Below are positions 53,665 to 62,657 of a DNA stretch of 64,000 nucleotides, piece by piece. The DNA comes from Scleromatobacter sp038243995 (GTDB lineage Bacteria > Pseudomonadota > Gammaproteobacteria > Burkholderiales > Burkholderiaceae_C), in assembly GCA_038243995.1 (NCBI GenBank), contig JBBRTV010000001.1, positions 62,001-126,000 of the forward strand. The letters run 5' to 3'. Made by a program: the position numbers and the translations under genes. How positions within the stretch are numbered: position 1 is the stretch's first letter; each line of letters starts with the position of its first letter. A model generated the notes under the pieces. That model did not search any database and had not been told where the DNA came from. It saw only the letters and a list, made by a program, of their open reading frames with translations.

Positions 53665-54359
53665 ACCCGCTCGTCGTCGCCCCGTCGATCCTGTCCGCCG
53701 ATTTCGGTCGCCTGGCCGAGGAAGTGCGGGCCGTCGACGCGGCCGGTGCCGACTGGATCCATGTGGACGTGATGGACGGCCGCTTCGTCCCCAACATCAC
53801 GATCGGCCCGGTGGTGGTGGAGGCGATACGCCGCGCGACGAAGAAGCCGCTCAACGTCCACTTGATGATCGTCGAGCCCGAGCGGATGCTCGAGGATTTC
53901 GCGAAGGCGGGCGCCGATCACCTGCTCGTGCAGTGCGAGCCGGCCTCGACGATCCACCTGCATCGCGTGTTGTCGCGTATCCGCGAGCTCGGGAAGAAGG
54001 CGGGTGTCGTGCTCGACCCGGGCAGTCCGATCGCCTTCGTCGAGAACGTCGTGCACCTGTGCGACGTGATCCTCGTCATGACGGTCAATCCTGGCTTCGG
54101 TGGCCAGAAGTTCCTGCCCGAGGTGCTGCCCAAGATCGCTGCGTTGCGGCGCCTGTGCGACGCGCGCGGGTTGTCTCCGTACATCGAGGTCGACGGCGGC
54201 CAGAGCGGCGACAACGCCTGGCGGGCCGTGGAGGCGGGGGCCGACGCGCTGGTCGCGGGCGCGGCCGTGTTCGGCTCGGCGGACTACGCGAAGGCCATCG
54301 CGCGACTGCGTGCGCACGAGGCGCCCCGCCAGGCCTGTTCCGCGGCACCCCCGAGCTGA
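53661..54359 (+). CDS. rpe: Ribulose-phosphate 3-epimerase
   Basis: A 232-residue TIM barrel from ATG 53661. Metal ligands His34, Asp36 and His67 (HVDVMDGRFVPN, VHLMI), and the C-terminal Asp in EVDGGQ are present, together with VNPGFGGQKF. Interconverts ribulose-5-P and xylulose-5-P, the phosphoketolase substrate. Overlaps tal by 4 nt. 18 nt after its stop starts the second CTAG-ended element. Confidence 0.95.
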   Translation: MNPLVVAPSILSADFGRLAEEVRAVDAAGADWIHVDVMDGRFVPNITIGPVVVEAIRRATKKPLNVHLMIVEPERMLEDFAKAGADHLLVQCEPASTIHLHRVLSRIRELGKKAGVVLDPGSPIAFVENVVHLCDVILVMTVNPGFGGQKFLPEVLPKIAALRRLCDARGLSPYIEVDGGQSGDNAWRAVEAGADALVAGAAVFGSADYAKAIARLRAHEAPRQACSAAPPS

Positions 54360-54377
54360 GAAGCTCCGGCCGGCTCG

Positions 54378-54424
54378 CTAGTGTCGTGAGAGGGAAATTC
54401 GTTGGAGAAGTCTCGCGACACTAG
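54378..54424. repeat. 47-bp CTAG-ended element, copy 2 (internally deleted)
   Basis: Begins CTAGTGTCGTGA like copy 1 (12792-12883), continues through GAAATTCGTTG-AGAAGTCTCG, then ends CGACACTAG. It equals the left arm of copy 1 joined to the right terminus, so most of the loop and right arm is gone. The right-hand CTA (54421-54423) is the complement of the TAG stop of the AraC-family gene. Confidence 0.8.
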
Positions 54425-55341
54425 GGTCGGTCGCGGCTCTCGCGATCGTCACCATATGCAGTGCGGATCGAACGTATCTCGTCGAGTGGCGTGCGTCCGA
54501 AGAGGCGCTTGAACTCGCGGCTGAACTGAGACGCGCTTTCGTAGCCGACCCGGTCGGCGGCGCGACTGGCGCTCACACCGTCCTGGATCATGAGCAGGCG
54601 CGCCTTGTGCAGGCGCGTGGCCTTCAGGTATTGCATCGGCGACGTGGAGGTGACGCGCTTGAACTGCGCGTGGAATGCCGCAGGGCTCAGGTTCGCCTCG
54701 CTCGCGAGCGTGCCGACATCGAGGTTGTCGCGATAGTCGTTGTGGATGCGTCGCAGCGCTGCCGCCACGTGGCCGAAGGCGCCGTGCCGCGCCAGCGCGG
54801 AGCGCAAGGCGCCCCCGCGCGCGCCCATGAGCACGCGCAAGCAGACCTCGCGCTGCAGGGCGGGGCCGAGGGCGCGCATTTCCTGCGTGTTTTCGAGCGC
54901 GCGCAGCAGCCGGACGGCGCTGTCGGCGAGCGGGGCATCGAGCGGCGTGGAGGCAATGCCCTCCGCCGACGAGACGGTGTCGCCGGCCGGGAGGTCGAGC
55001 AGGTGCGCCAACTCCGCGACGACGCCGAGGTCGATCTTCACGGCCATGCCCAGGAGCGGCATCTCCGCACTCGCGACCGTTTCGCTCTCGAACGGCATCG
55101 GCACCGTCAGCAGCAGGAAGTTCTCGGCATCGTAGACATAGGTCTTGCCGCCGAGGTAGCCCCGCTTGCTCCCCTGGCAGACGATGACGACGCACGGTTC
55201 GGCGAGCACGGGGGCGCGGGGCAGCGGGCGGCTGGAGCGGATGAAACGGACGCCGTCGAGCGCCGACACGGTGAGACCTTCATCGGGCGCCAGCCGGTCG
55301 AGCAGGGTTTTCATTTCCTGGTTCGCGGGGGTCGTCGGCAT
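54421..55341 (-). CDS. AraC-family transcriptional regulator
   Basis: A 306-residue protein from ATG 55341 (MPTTPANQEMKTLLDRL). N-terminal AraC_N effector domain (about 20-180, CVVIVCQGSKRGYLGG, YVYDAENFLLLTVPMPFE) and C-terminal pair of helix-turn-helices (ASEANLSPAAFHAQFKRVT and ADRVGYESASQFSREFKRLFG). Target and inducer unknown; transcribed in the same direction as the TetR gene 238 nt upstream. Stop TAG comes from the CTAG element; the ORF can be extended ten residues upstream. Confidence 0.9.
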   Translation of the reverse strand: MPTTPANQEMKTLLDRLAPDEGLTVSALDGVRFIRSSRPLPRAPVLAEPCVVIVCQGSKRGYLGGKTYVYDAENFLLLTVPMPFESETVASAEMPLLGMAVKIDLGVVAELAHLLDLPAGDTVSSAEGIASTPLDAPLADSAVRLLRALENTQEMRALGPALQREVCLRVLMGARGGALRSALARHGAFGHVAAALRRIHNDYRDNLDVGTLASEANLSPAAFHAQFKRVTSTSPMQYLKATRLHKARLLMIQDGVSASRAADRVGYESASQFSREFKRLFGRTPLDEIRSIRTAYGDDRESRDRP

Positions 55342-55579
55342 GCGTTCTCGCAAGCGGTGGGGTACCTGCACTGTATCGGATCAGGCTAGATACGGCTACA
55401 TACCAACGTAGATAGGCCTCATGAAAATAGGATTGGGCAATATTTTCAGAGTTCTGTGTCTTTCGCGGCCGGCGGCGCCTGCCTAAGATCACGCATCGTT
55501 CGAACCACATCCCGGCGGCGGCATGACACCAGTCCAGTTCGTCACGCCAGCGGCGCCTCGGGGCACCGCGCGGCGTTCA

Positions 55580-56278
55580 TCAATTCTTCGGCCAGGAACG
55601 CATCGCGGTGCGCACGGTCGACATCAGGCTCGCGTGCGTCGCGCCGTCCTTGGCTTGCATGGACATGCCCTGGTAGATCGTCGCGTAGAAATTCGCCAGA
55701 TCGCCGGCATCGGTGCCGGGGGGGATTTCCCCGCTGTCGATGCCGCCCTGGATGCGCTGGCCGACGTTGGCGATGGCCTCCGTGCGACGTCGCAGTAGCG
55801 CGTCCTGCACCCGTTCCGCGGCCGCCGAGCAGTTGGTGGCGGCCATCACGACCATGCAGCCTTTCGGATGGCAGGGCTGGGTCAGTTCGTTGGCGGCTTC
55901 GGTCAGCCAGCGCTCGATGGCGCCGCGCGCGGTCGGCTCTTCCTTCAGGGCGCGCGTGCCGGCGCTGCCGAAGTTGAGCGCGTAGCGCTCGACGGTTTCC
56001 AGGAACAGGTGTTCCTTGTCGCCGAAGGCCGTGTAGAGGCTGGGCGGCGTGATTCCCATGGCCGCGGTCAGGTCGCTGATCGACGCGGCCTCGTAGCCCC
56101 GTTCCCAGAACACGTGCATCGCAGTCTCGAGCGCGGCGTCGCGATCGAAGGACAGCGGCCTGCCGCGCGGCTTGCGCGGCGCCTTGCAGGACGTCGATTC
56201 GCAATGCTGCCCGACGTCCGCCGATCCGCTTTCCCGGGCTGCGGCCCGGTCTTCCGTTGTCTCAGTCGTCGTTTTCAT
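55580..56278 (-). CDS. TetR-family transcriptional regulator
   Basis: A 232-residue protein with the TetR helix-turn-helix (DRDAALETAMHVFWERGYE, SISDLTAAMGITPPSLYTAFGDKEHLF at about 45-95) and a C-terminal ligand domain with three cysteines (QPCHPKGCM, TNCSA). Divergent from the RND efflux operon; two matching operator-like sequences in the spacer, one on its own start codon, suggest it represses both itself and the pump. Confidence 0.92.
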   Translation of the reverse strand: MKTTTETTEDRAAARESGSADVGQHCESTSCKAPRKPRGRPLSFDRDAALETAMHVFWERGYEAASISDLTAAMGITPPSLYTAFGDKEHLFLETVERYALNFGSAGTRALKEEPTARGAIERWLTEAANELTQPCHPKGCMVVMAATNCSAAAERVQDALLRRRTEAIANVGQRIQGGIDSGEIPPGTDAGDLANFYATIYQGMSMQAKDGATHASLMSTVRTAMRSWPKN

Positions 56279-56292
56279 AGCAATCGTTACGA
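56278..56292 (+). promoter_or_regulatory. Candidate TetR operator, imperfect copy
   Basis: TAGCAATCGTTACGA, matching 13 of 15 positions of the right-hand part of the perfect palindrome at 56338-56355. It overlaps the ATG of the TetR gene and would block its translation-initiation region or promoter. Confidence 0.55.
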
Positions 56293-56298
56293 AATCAG

Positions 56299-56327
56299 TT
56301 GACTTGCCCTTTCGGCATGGCTACATT
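56299..56327 (+). promoter_or_regulatory. Predicted promoter of the RND efflux operon
   Basis: TTGACT (56299-56304) and TACATT (56322-56327) with 17-bp spacing, oriented to the pump operon. The perfect palindrome lies just downstream, at the expected transcription start. Confidence 0.55.
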
Positions 56328-56337
56328 CTGCCACATG

Positions 56338-56355
56338 TCGTAGCGATCGCTACGA
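56338..56355. promoter_or_regulatory. Perfect 18-bp palindrome, candidate TetR operator
   Basis: TCGTAGCGATCGCTACGA is its own reverse complement. It sits between the predicted -10 and the membrane fusion protein gene, the classic location of a TetR-family operator. Confidence 0.7.
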
Positions 56356-56474
56356 TAAAACTTTCCCGGGCTATCCAGCGAAGAAATCAGGCCCTGCCTG
56401 GTCGAGCCGCTGCATTGACCGAAGTTCCACGACGCCGTTTCTTCCGCCCTCGCGCATCGCCCAGGAGTCTTCCC

Positions 56475-57692
56475 ATGAACCCCGTTCCGCTCCACGCCCG
56501 CCGCCGTCTCTGGGTTGCCGGTACCACGCTGACCGCCGTCAGCGCCATCCTCGCCACCGCCTTCATGCTGCGCGCCGCGCCCGCCGCCGCCACGCCCGCC
56601 GCCGCCGCCCAAGCGACGCCGGTGTCGGTCGCGACGGTCGTGCAGAGCGACGTCGCGACCTGGAACGAGTTTTCCGGCCGCCTCGAAGCCGTCGAGCGCG
56701 TCGACATCCGTTCGCGCGTCGCCGGCACCGTCCAGGGCGTGCATTTCCGCGAAGGCGCCCTCGTCAAGGCGGGCGACCTGCTCGTCACCATCGATCCCGC
56801 GCCCTACCAGGCCGATGTCGACCGCGCCGACGCGCAGGTCGTCGCCGCGCAGGCCCATCTGTCGTTCGCGAAGAGCGAATTCGAGCGCGCGAAGCGCCTG
56901 CTCGAGGAGCACGCGATCGCGCAGCGCGAATACGACGAGCGCAGCAACGCGCAGAGCGAGGCCGACGCCAACCTGCGCGGCGCGCAGGCCGCATTGCAGG
57001 GCGCGCGCCTGAGCCTCGGCTACACGCAGGTGCGCGCGCCGGTTTCTGGCCGTGTTGGCAGGCTCGAGATCACCACGGGCAACCTCATCGCCGCGGGCCC
57101 CGGCGCGCCGGTGCTGACGACGCTGGTCTCGGTCAGCCCGATCTATGCCAGCTTCGAGGCGGACGAGCAGATTGTCACCCGCGCCCTGCACGACCTGCCC
57201 GGCGGCGCGAGCGCGCGCGGGCTGATCGAGAAGATTCCCGTCCAGATGGGCACCGCCGGCAGCGCCGGCACGCCCATCCTCGGCCACCTGCAGCTCATCG
57301 ACAACCAGGTCGACGCGCGCAGCGGCACGGTGCGCGTGCGCGCCGTGTTCGACAACGCCGACGGCGCGCTGCTGCCGGGCCAGTTCGCCCGCCTGCGCAT
57401 GGGCGAGGCGAAGGCCGACGCCGCGCTGCTGATCAACGAGCGCGCGGTGGGCACCGACCAGAACAAGAAGTTCGTGATGGTGGTCGGTGCCGACGACAAG
57501 GTCGAGTACCGCGAAGTGACGCTGGGCGCGAACGTCGACGGCCTGCGCATCGTGACCTCCGGCCTCAAGCCGAAGGAGCGCGTGGTCGTCAACGGACTGC
57601 AGCGCGTGCGTCCGGGCTCGCTGGTCGCCCCGCAAGCCGTCTCCATGACGCTCGTGGCCACGGCCCCGGCCGCCGCGACCGCCAAGAACTGA
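56475..57692 (+). CDS. RND efflux periplasmic adaptor (membrane fusion protein)
   Basis: A 405-residue AcrA/MexE-like protein from ATG 56475 with AGGAG at 56463-56467. A non-lipidated N-terminal anchor (about 13-32) without lipobox Cys, a lipoyl domain (RSRVAGTVQGVHFREGALVKAGD), a coiled-coil hairpin (AKSEFERAKRLLEEHAIAQRE), and beta-barrel (LGHLQLIDNQVDARSGTVRVRA). Connects the pump to the outer-membrane channel. First gene of the pump operon. Confidence 0.95.
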   Translation: MNPVPLHARRRLWVAGTTLTAVSAILATAFMLRAAPAAATPAAAAQATPVSVATVVQSDVATWNEFSGRLEAVERVDIRSRVAGTVQGVHFREGALVKAGDLLVTIDPAPYQADVDRADAQVVAAQAHLSFAKSEFERAKRLLEEHAIAQREYDERSNAQSEADANLRGAQAALQGARLSLGYTQVRAPVSGRVGRLEITTGNLIAAGPGAPVLTTLVSVSPIYASFEADEQIVTRALHDLPGGASARGLIEKIPVQMGTAGSAGTPILGHLQLIDNQVDARSGTVRVRAVFDNADGALLPGQFARLRMGEAKADAALLINERAVGTDQNKKFVMVVGADDKVEYREVTLGANVDGLRIVTSGLKPKERVVVNGLQRVRPGSLVAPQAVSMTLVATAPAAATAKN

Positions 57693-57765
57693 ACCGAAGC
57701 GAATTCCGGGCGCCGGCCACTCCGGCGCCCGGAATTCGCGCCCCCGGACTCCCAAGGAGCGCCCC

Positions 57766-60700
57766 GTGAACCTGTCCAAATTCTTCATCGACCGGCCGAT
57801 CTTCGCCGGCGTGCTCTCGCTGCTGATCTTTCTCGGCGGCCTGATCGCGGTGCGCGGCCTGCCCGTGTCCGAATACCCGAACGTCGTGCCGCCCTCGGTG
57901 GTCGTGCGCGCCAACTATCCGGGCGCCAATCCGCAGGTGATCGCGGAAACCGTCGCCACGCCGCTCGAGGAAGCCATCAACGGCGTCGAGGGCATGCTCT
58001 ACATGAGCAGCCAGGCGACCACCGACGGCCTGATGACGCTGACCGTGACCTTCAAGCTGGGCACCGACCCCGACAAGGCGCAGCAGCTCGTGCAGAACCG
58101 CGTCTCCAGCGCGGAGGCGCGGCTGCCCGAAGAGGTCAAGCGACTCGGCATCGTGACACTCAAGAGTTCGACCGACCTCACGATGGTCGTCCATCTCTTG
58201 TCGCCCAGCGGCCGCTACGACATGACCTATCTGCGCAACTACGCGGTGCTCAACGTCAAGGACCGCCTCGCGCGCGTCGAAGGCGTCGGCGACGTGCAGC
58301 TGTTCGGCTCGGGCGACTACTCGATGCGCGTCTGGCTCGATCCGCAGAAGGTCGCGCAGCGCGGTCTCTCGCCGAGCGACGTGGTCGCGGCGATCCGCGG
58401 CCAGAACGTGCAGGCCGCGGCGGGCATCGTCGGCGCGTCGCCCGGCTTGCACGGCATCGACGTGCAGCTGTCGGTCAACGCCCAGGGCCGCCTGCAGAAC
58501 GAAGAGGAATTCGGCGACATCATCGTCAAGACGAATCCGGACGGCGCGGTCACCCGCCTGCGCGACGTCGCGCGCATCGAGCTGGGTGCCGCCGACTACT
58601 CCCTGCGCTCGCTGCTCGACAACAAGGACGCGGTCGCGATCCCGATCTTCGCCGCCCCGGGCTCGAACGCCATCGCCATCTCGAACGGCGTGCGCGCGAC
58701 GATGGCGGACATCAAGAAGAACATGCCCGAAGGCGTGAACTACGAGATCGTCTACGACCCGACGCAGTTCGTGCGCGCCTCGATCGAATCGGTCGTGCAC
58801 ACGCTGCTCGAAGCCATCGCGCTCGTCGTGCTGGTCGTCATCCTGTTCCTGCAGACCTGGCGCGCGTCCATCATCCCGTTGCTGGCGGTGCCGGTCGCCG
58901 TGGTCGGCACGTTCGCCGTGATGAGCCTGTTCGGCTTCTCGATCAACGCGCTGAGCCTGTTCGGCCTCGTGCTCGCGATCGGGATCGTCGTCGACGACGC
59001 GATCGTCGTCGTCGAGAACGTCGAGCGCAACATCGAGGGCGGCCTCACGCCGCGCGAAGCGACGTACCGCGCGATGCGCGAAGTCTCCGGCCCTATCATC
59101 GCGATCGCACTGGTGCTCGTCGCCGTGTTCGTCCCGCTCGCCTTCATCAGCGGCCTGACGGGCCAGTTCTACAAGCAGTTCGCGCTGACCATCGCCATCT
59201 CCACGGTGATTTCGGCCGTCAACTCGCTGACGCTGTCGCCCGCGCTCGCCGCCTTGCTGCTCAAGGGACACGACGCGCCGAAGGATGCCCTGACGCGCGG
59301 CATGGATCGCGTGCTGGGCCGCTTCTTCGCGGCCTTCAATCGCCTGTTCTCGCGCGGCGCCGCGGCCTACAGCGGGGGCGTGACCATGGCGATCTCGCGC
59401 AAGACCGTGATGCTCGTCGGCTACGCGCTGCTGGCCGCGGCGACGGTGGGCCTGTTCAAGGTGGTGCCGGGCGGCTTCGTGCCGGCGCAGGACAAGCAGT
59501 ACCTGATCGGCTTCGCGCAACTGCCCGACGGCGCGACGCTCGACCGCACCGAGGACGTGATCCGCAAGATGAGCGCGATCGCGCTCAAGACGCCCGGCGT
59601 CGAGCACGCCGTGGCCTTTCCCGGCCTGTCGATCAACGGTTTCACCAACAGCTCGAACTCGGGCATCGTGTTCGTGCCGCTGAAGCCCTTCGACGAGCGC
59701 AGGACGGCGGCGCTGAGCGCGGGCGCGATCGCGCAGAGCCTGAACCAGCAGTTCGGCTCGATCCAGGAGGCCTTCGTCGTGATGTTCCCGCCGCCGCCGG
59801 TGCAAGGCCTGGGCACGACGGGCGGCTTCAAGCTGCAGCTCGAGGATCGCGGCTCGGTCGGCATCGCCGGCATGGACGCGGCGCTCAAGGCCTTCATGGC
59901 CAAGGCCTACGCGACGCCCGAACTCGCGGGCCTGTTCTCGAGCTACCAGGTCAACGTGCCGCAGCTCTACGCCGACATCGACCGCACCAAGGCGCAGCAG
60001 CTCGGCGTCCCGGTGACGGATATTTTCGACACGATGCAGATCTACCTCGGCAGCCTGTACGCCAACGACTTCAACAAGTTCGGCCGCACGTACTCGGTGC
60101 GGGTGCAGGCGGACGCGGCCTACCGTGCGCGCGCCGAGGACATCGGCCTGCTGAAGGTGCGCTCGACGACCGGCGAGATGGTGCCGCTGTCGGCGCTGAT
60201 GAAGGTCACGCCCACGTTCGGCCCGGAACGCGCGATGCGCTACAACGGCTTCCTCGCCGCCGACATCAACGGCGGCCCGGCACCCGGCTATTCGTCGGGC
60301 CAGGCGCAGGACGCGGTCAAGCGCATCGCCGCGGAGACGCTGCCTCCCGGCGTCAGCTACGAGTGGACGGAGCTCACGTACCAGGAAATCCTCGCCGGCA
60401 ACTCGGCGGTGCTGATCTTCCCGATCTCGATCCTGCTCGTGTTCCTCGTGCTCGCCGCGCAGTACGAAAGCCTGACCTTGCCGCTCGCGATCCTGCTGAT
60501 CGTGCCGATGGGCCTGCTCGCGGCGATGACCGGCGTCTGGCTCACGCACGGCGACAGCAACGTGTTCACGCAGATCGGGTTGATGGTGCTCGTCGGGCTG
60601 TCGGCGAAGAACGCGATCCTGATCGTGGAGTTCGCGCGCGAGCTGGAGTTCGCCGGACGCACGCCGCTGCGCGCGGCGATCGAGGCCAGCCGGCTGCGCC

Positions 60701-61029
60701 TGCGTCCCATCCTGATGACGTCGATGGCCTTCGTGATGGGCGTGCTGCCGCTGGTGCTGTCCAGCGGCGCCGGTTCGGAGATGCGCCATGCGATGGGTGT
60801 CGCCGTGTTCTTCGGAATGATTGGCGTGACCGCGTTCGGACTTTTCCTGACGCCCGTCTTCTACGTGCTGCTGCGCGGGTTGACCGGCAATCGGCCGCTG
60901 AAGCAGCACGGCGAGATCCCGCACGACGTCGAAGCGCCGGGCGTGATCGGCGACCACGGCAACCCGGGCGGTGGCGGCGGCTTCGGCCTGCAGCCGCTCC
61001 CCTCGGCGCCGCGCCACCAGGATGAATAA
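57766..61029 (+). CDS. RND multidrug efflux transporter, AcrB/MexF type
   Basis: A 1087-residue pump beginning MNLSKFFIDRPIFAGVLSLL. Twelve helices, two large periplasmic loops, the proton-relay Asp pair in helix IV (GIVVDDAIVVVENVERN) and Lys in helix X (GLSAKNAILIVEFARE) are present. Length slightly above the usual 1040-1060 because of a Gly/Pro-rich cytoplasmic tail. Hydrophobe/amphiphile (HAE1) class; sequence style is closest to MexF. Drug spectrum unknown. Confidence 0.96.
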   Translation: MNLSKFFIDRPIFAGVLSLLIFLGGLIAVRGLPVSEYPNVVPPSVVVRANYPGANPQVIAETVATPLEEAINGVEGMLYMSSQATTDGLMTLTVTFKLGTDPDKAQQLVQNRVSSAEARLPEEVKRLGIVTLKSSTDLTMVVHLLSPSGRYDMTYLRNYAVLNVKDRLARVEGVGDVQLFGSGDYSMRVWLDPQKVAQRGLSPSDVVAAIRGQNVQAAAGIVGASPGLHGIDVQLSVNAQGRLQNEEEFGDIIVKTNPDGAVTRLRDVARIELGAADYSLRSLLDNKDAVAIPIFAAPGSNAIAISNGVRATMADIKKNMPEGVNYEIVYDPTQFVRASIESVVHTLLEAIALVVLVVILFLQTWRASIIPLLAVPVAVVGTFAVMSLFGFSINALSLFGLVLAIGIVVDDAIVVVENVERNIEGGLTPREATYRAMREVSGPIIAIALVLVAVFVPLAFISGLTGQFYKQFALTIAISTVISAVNSLTLSPALAALLLKGHDAPKDALTRGMDRVLGRFFAAFNRLFSRGAAAYSGGVTMAISRKTVMLVGYALLAAATVGLFKVVPGGFVPAQDKQYLIGFAQLPDGATLDRTEDVIRKMSAIALKTPGVEHAVAFPGLSINGFTNSSNSGIVFVPLKPFDERRTAALSAGAIAQSLNQQFGSIQEAFVVMFPPPPVQGLGTTGGFKLQLEDRGSVGIAGMDAALKAFMAKAYATPELAGLFSSYQVNVPQLYADIDRTKAQQLGVPVTDIFDTMQIYLGSLYANDFNKFGRTYSVRVQADAAYRARAEDIGLLKVRSTTGEMVPLSALMKVTPTFGPERAMRYNGFLAADINGGPAPGYSSGQAQDAVKRIAAETLPPGVSYEWTELTYQEILAGNSAVLIFPISILLVFLVLAAQYESLTLPLAILLIVPMGLLAAMTGVWLTHGDSNVFTQIGLMVLVGLSAKNAILIVEFARELEFAGRTPLRAAIEASRLRLRPILMTSMAFVMGVLPLVLSSGAGSEMRHAMGVAVFFGMIGVTAFGLFLTPVFYVLLRGLTGNRPLKQHGEIPHDVEAPGVIGDHGNPGGGGGFGLQPLPSAPRHQDE

Positions 61030-61038
61030 GGAATTCTC

Positions 61039-62478
61039 ATGACCCGCGTTCTCAAGACTTCTCTGATCCCGCTCGTCGCCGCCCTCGTGCTGGCCGGTTG
61101 CGCGAGCACCTCGACATTCGTGCCGGCCGCCGCGCCGGCGGCGCCCGCCGCCTTCAGGGAAGACGGCGCCGCCCGCTTCGTCGAGGTCGGCCCGGGCGAA
61201 GCCCAGGCGCGCGGCGCCTGGTGGCGCGTGTTTTCCGACCCGGTGCTCGACGACCTCGTCGCGCGCGCCGCTGCCGGCAACACCGATCTCCAGACCGCGG
61301 CCGCGCGCGTGGTCGAAGCCCGTGCGCTGCTGCGCGACGCCAACGCCAGCCTGCTCCCGCAGGTCGGCGCCGTCGCCGGCGTGCAGCGCGCCACGCTGAC
61401 GCCAGGCACCGGGGGCCGTCCGGGCCAGGCGCTGACGGTCGGCCAGGCCGGCCTCGCGGCGTCGTGGGAACCCGACTTCTTCGGCAAGCTCGGCAAGGCG
61501 CGCGACGCGGCATCGCTCGACGCGCAATCGCGCGAGGCGCTGTTGCAGAGCACGCGCCTGGTCGTGCAATCGGATGTCGCGCAGGCTTACTTCGAGCTGC
61601 GTGCGCTCGACGCCGAACGCGCGCTGGTGCGCCAGACCGTCGCCGCCTACCGCGACACGCTGCACCTCACCGAACGCCGCTACCAGGCCGGCGACGTCGC
61701 CGAGCTCGACCTCGCGCGCGTGCAGTCGGAAGTCGCGTCGACCACCTCGCAGGCCCTGGCGCTCGACCGCGCGCGCGCCTTGCGCGAACATGCGCTGGCC
61801 GTCCTGCTGGGCGAACTGCCCACCGGCTTCACGCTGGCCGAGGCCGACTGGAACGGCGTCCTGCCGACCGTGCCCGCGGGCGTCCCCGGCGTCGTGCTCG
61901 CGCGCCGTCCGGACGTCGCCGCCGCGCAGCTCGCGATGCAGGCGGCCGAGTCGCGCGCCGGCGTGGCACGCGCCGCCTGGTTCCCCGACATCGCGCTGAC
62001 CGCCAACGGCGGCTATGCGGCTACCGACGTCGGCGACTTGTTCAAGTGGTCGACCCGCGCCTGGGGCATCGGCGCGCTGCTGTCGCTGCCCGTGTTCGAT
62101 GGCGGTCGCCGCGCAGCCGGCGTGCAGACGACGAACGCGCAGTGGGACATCGCCGCCGCGCGCTATCGCGAGCAGGTGCTGGGCGCCTTCCGCGATGTCG
62201 AGGATCAACTGTCGTCGTTGCGCCTGCTGGCCGCGCAGGCCGGCGCGCAGGCGCAGGCGGTCGATGCGGCGACGCGGGCGACCGTGCTGTCCGACACGCG
62301 CTATCGCAACGGCCTCGTCAGCCAGCTCGAACTACTCGATGCGCGCCGCAGCGAGCTCGCGGATCGGCGCGTCGCGGTGCAGGTGCGCGCCGCGCGGTAC
62401 CAGGCGACCATCGGCCTGATCCGCGCGCTCGGCGGCGGCTGGGGCGAAAGCTCGCCGACCCCCGCGAAGCCCGCCTGA
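61039..62478 (+). CDS. Outer-membrane efflux channel, NodT family
   Basis: A 479-residue TolC-like lipoprotein. Signal peptide with lipobox LAGC (Cys22 region), two repeated structural halves, and family segments WWRVFSDPVLDDLV, ASWEPDFFGKLG, ERRYQAGDVAELDLARVQSEV, RRPDVAAAQLAMQ, FDGGRRAAGV. It forms the trimeric exit duct of the pump. Nine nt after the transporter gene, so in the same operon. Confidence 0.95.
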   Translation: MTRVLKTSLIPLVAALVLAGCASTSTFVPAAAPAAPAAFREDGAARFVEVGPGEAQARGAWWRVFSDPVLDDLVARAAAGNTDLQTAAARVVEARALLRDANASLLPQVGAVAGVQRATLTPGTGGRPGQALTVGQAGLAASWEPDFFGKLGKARDAASLDAQSREALLQSTRLVVQSDVAQAYFELRALDAERALVRQTVAAYRDTLHLTERRYQAGDVAELDLARVQSEVASTTSQALALDRARALREHALAVLLGELPTGFTLAEADWNGVLPTVPAGVPGVVLARRPDVAAAQLAMQAAESRAGVARAAWFPDIALTANGGYAATDVGDLFKWSTRAWGIGALLSLPVFDGGRRAAGVQTTNAQWDIAAARYREQVLGAFRDVEDQLSSLRLLAAQAGAQAQAVDAATRATVLSDTRYRNGLVSQLELLDARRSELADRRVAVQVRAARYQATIGLIRALGGGWGESSPTPAKPA

Positions 62479-62657
62479 CGGCGGGCGGCGCTGCCCGGGC
62501 GGCGTCGCCGCTCTTGTGAAACCCGGTCGCGCGCCCCACGTGGAAGTGGCCCGTGCCACCCTGCCGCCGGCCCGGTCTCGCGGGCGCGGCGACACCGGCC
62601 GCGGCGATGCGTCGTATCGTCCGGCGTTCCTTCCGTCGTCCAGTGAATCCCTCCCGC

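Noticed and set aside
57589..62208. A 1539-codon ORF antisense to the RND efflux operon
   Set aside because: Composition is Arg/His/Asp-rich shadow coding of the opposite strand in GC-rich DNA; no domain or start signal, and the plus-strand genes are certain.
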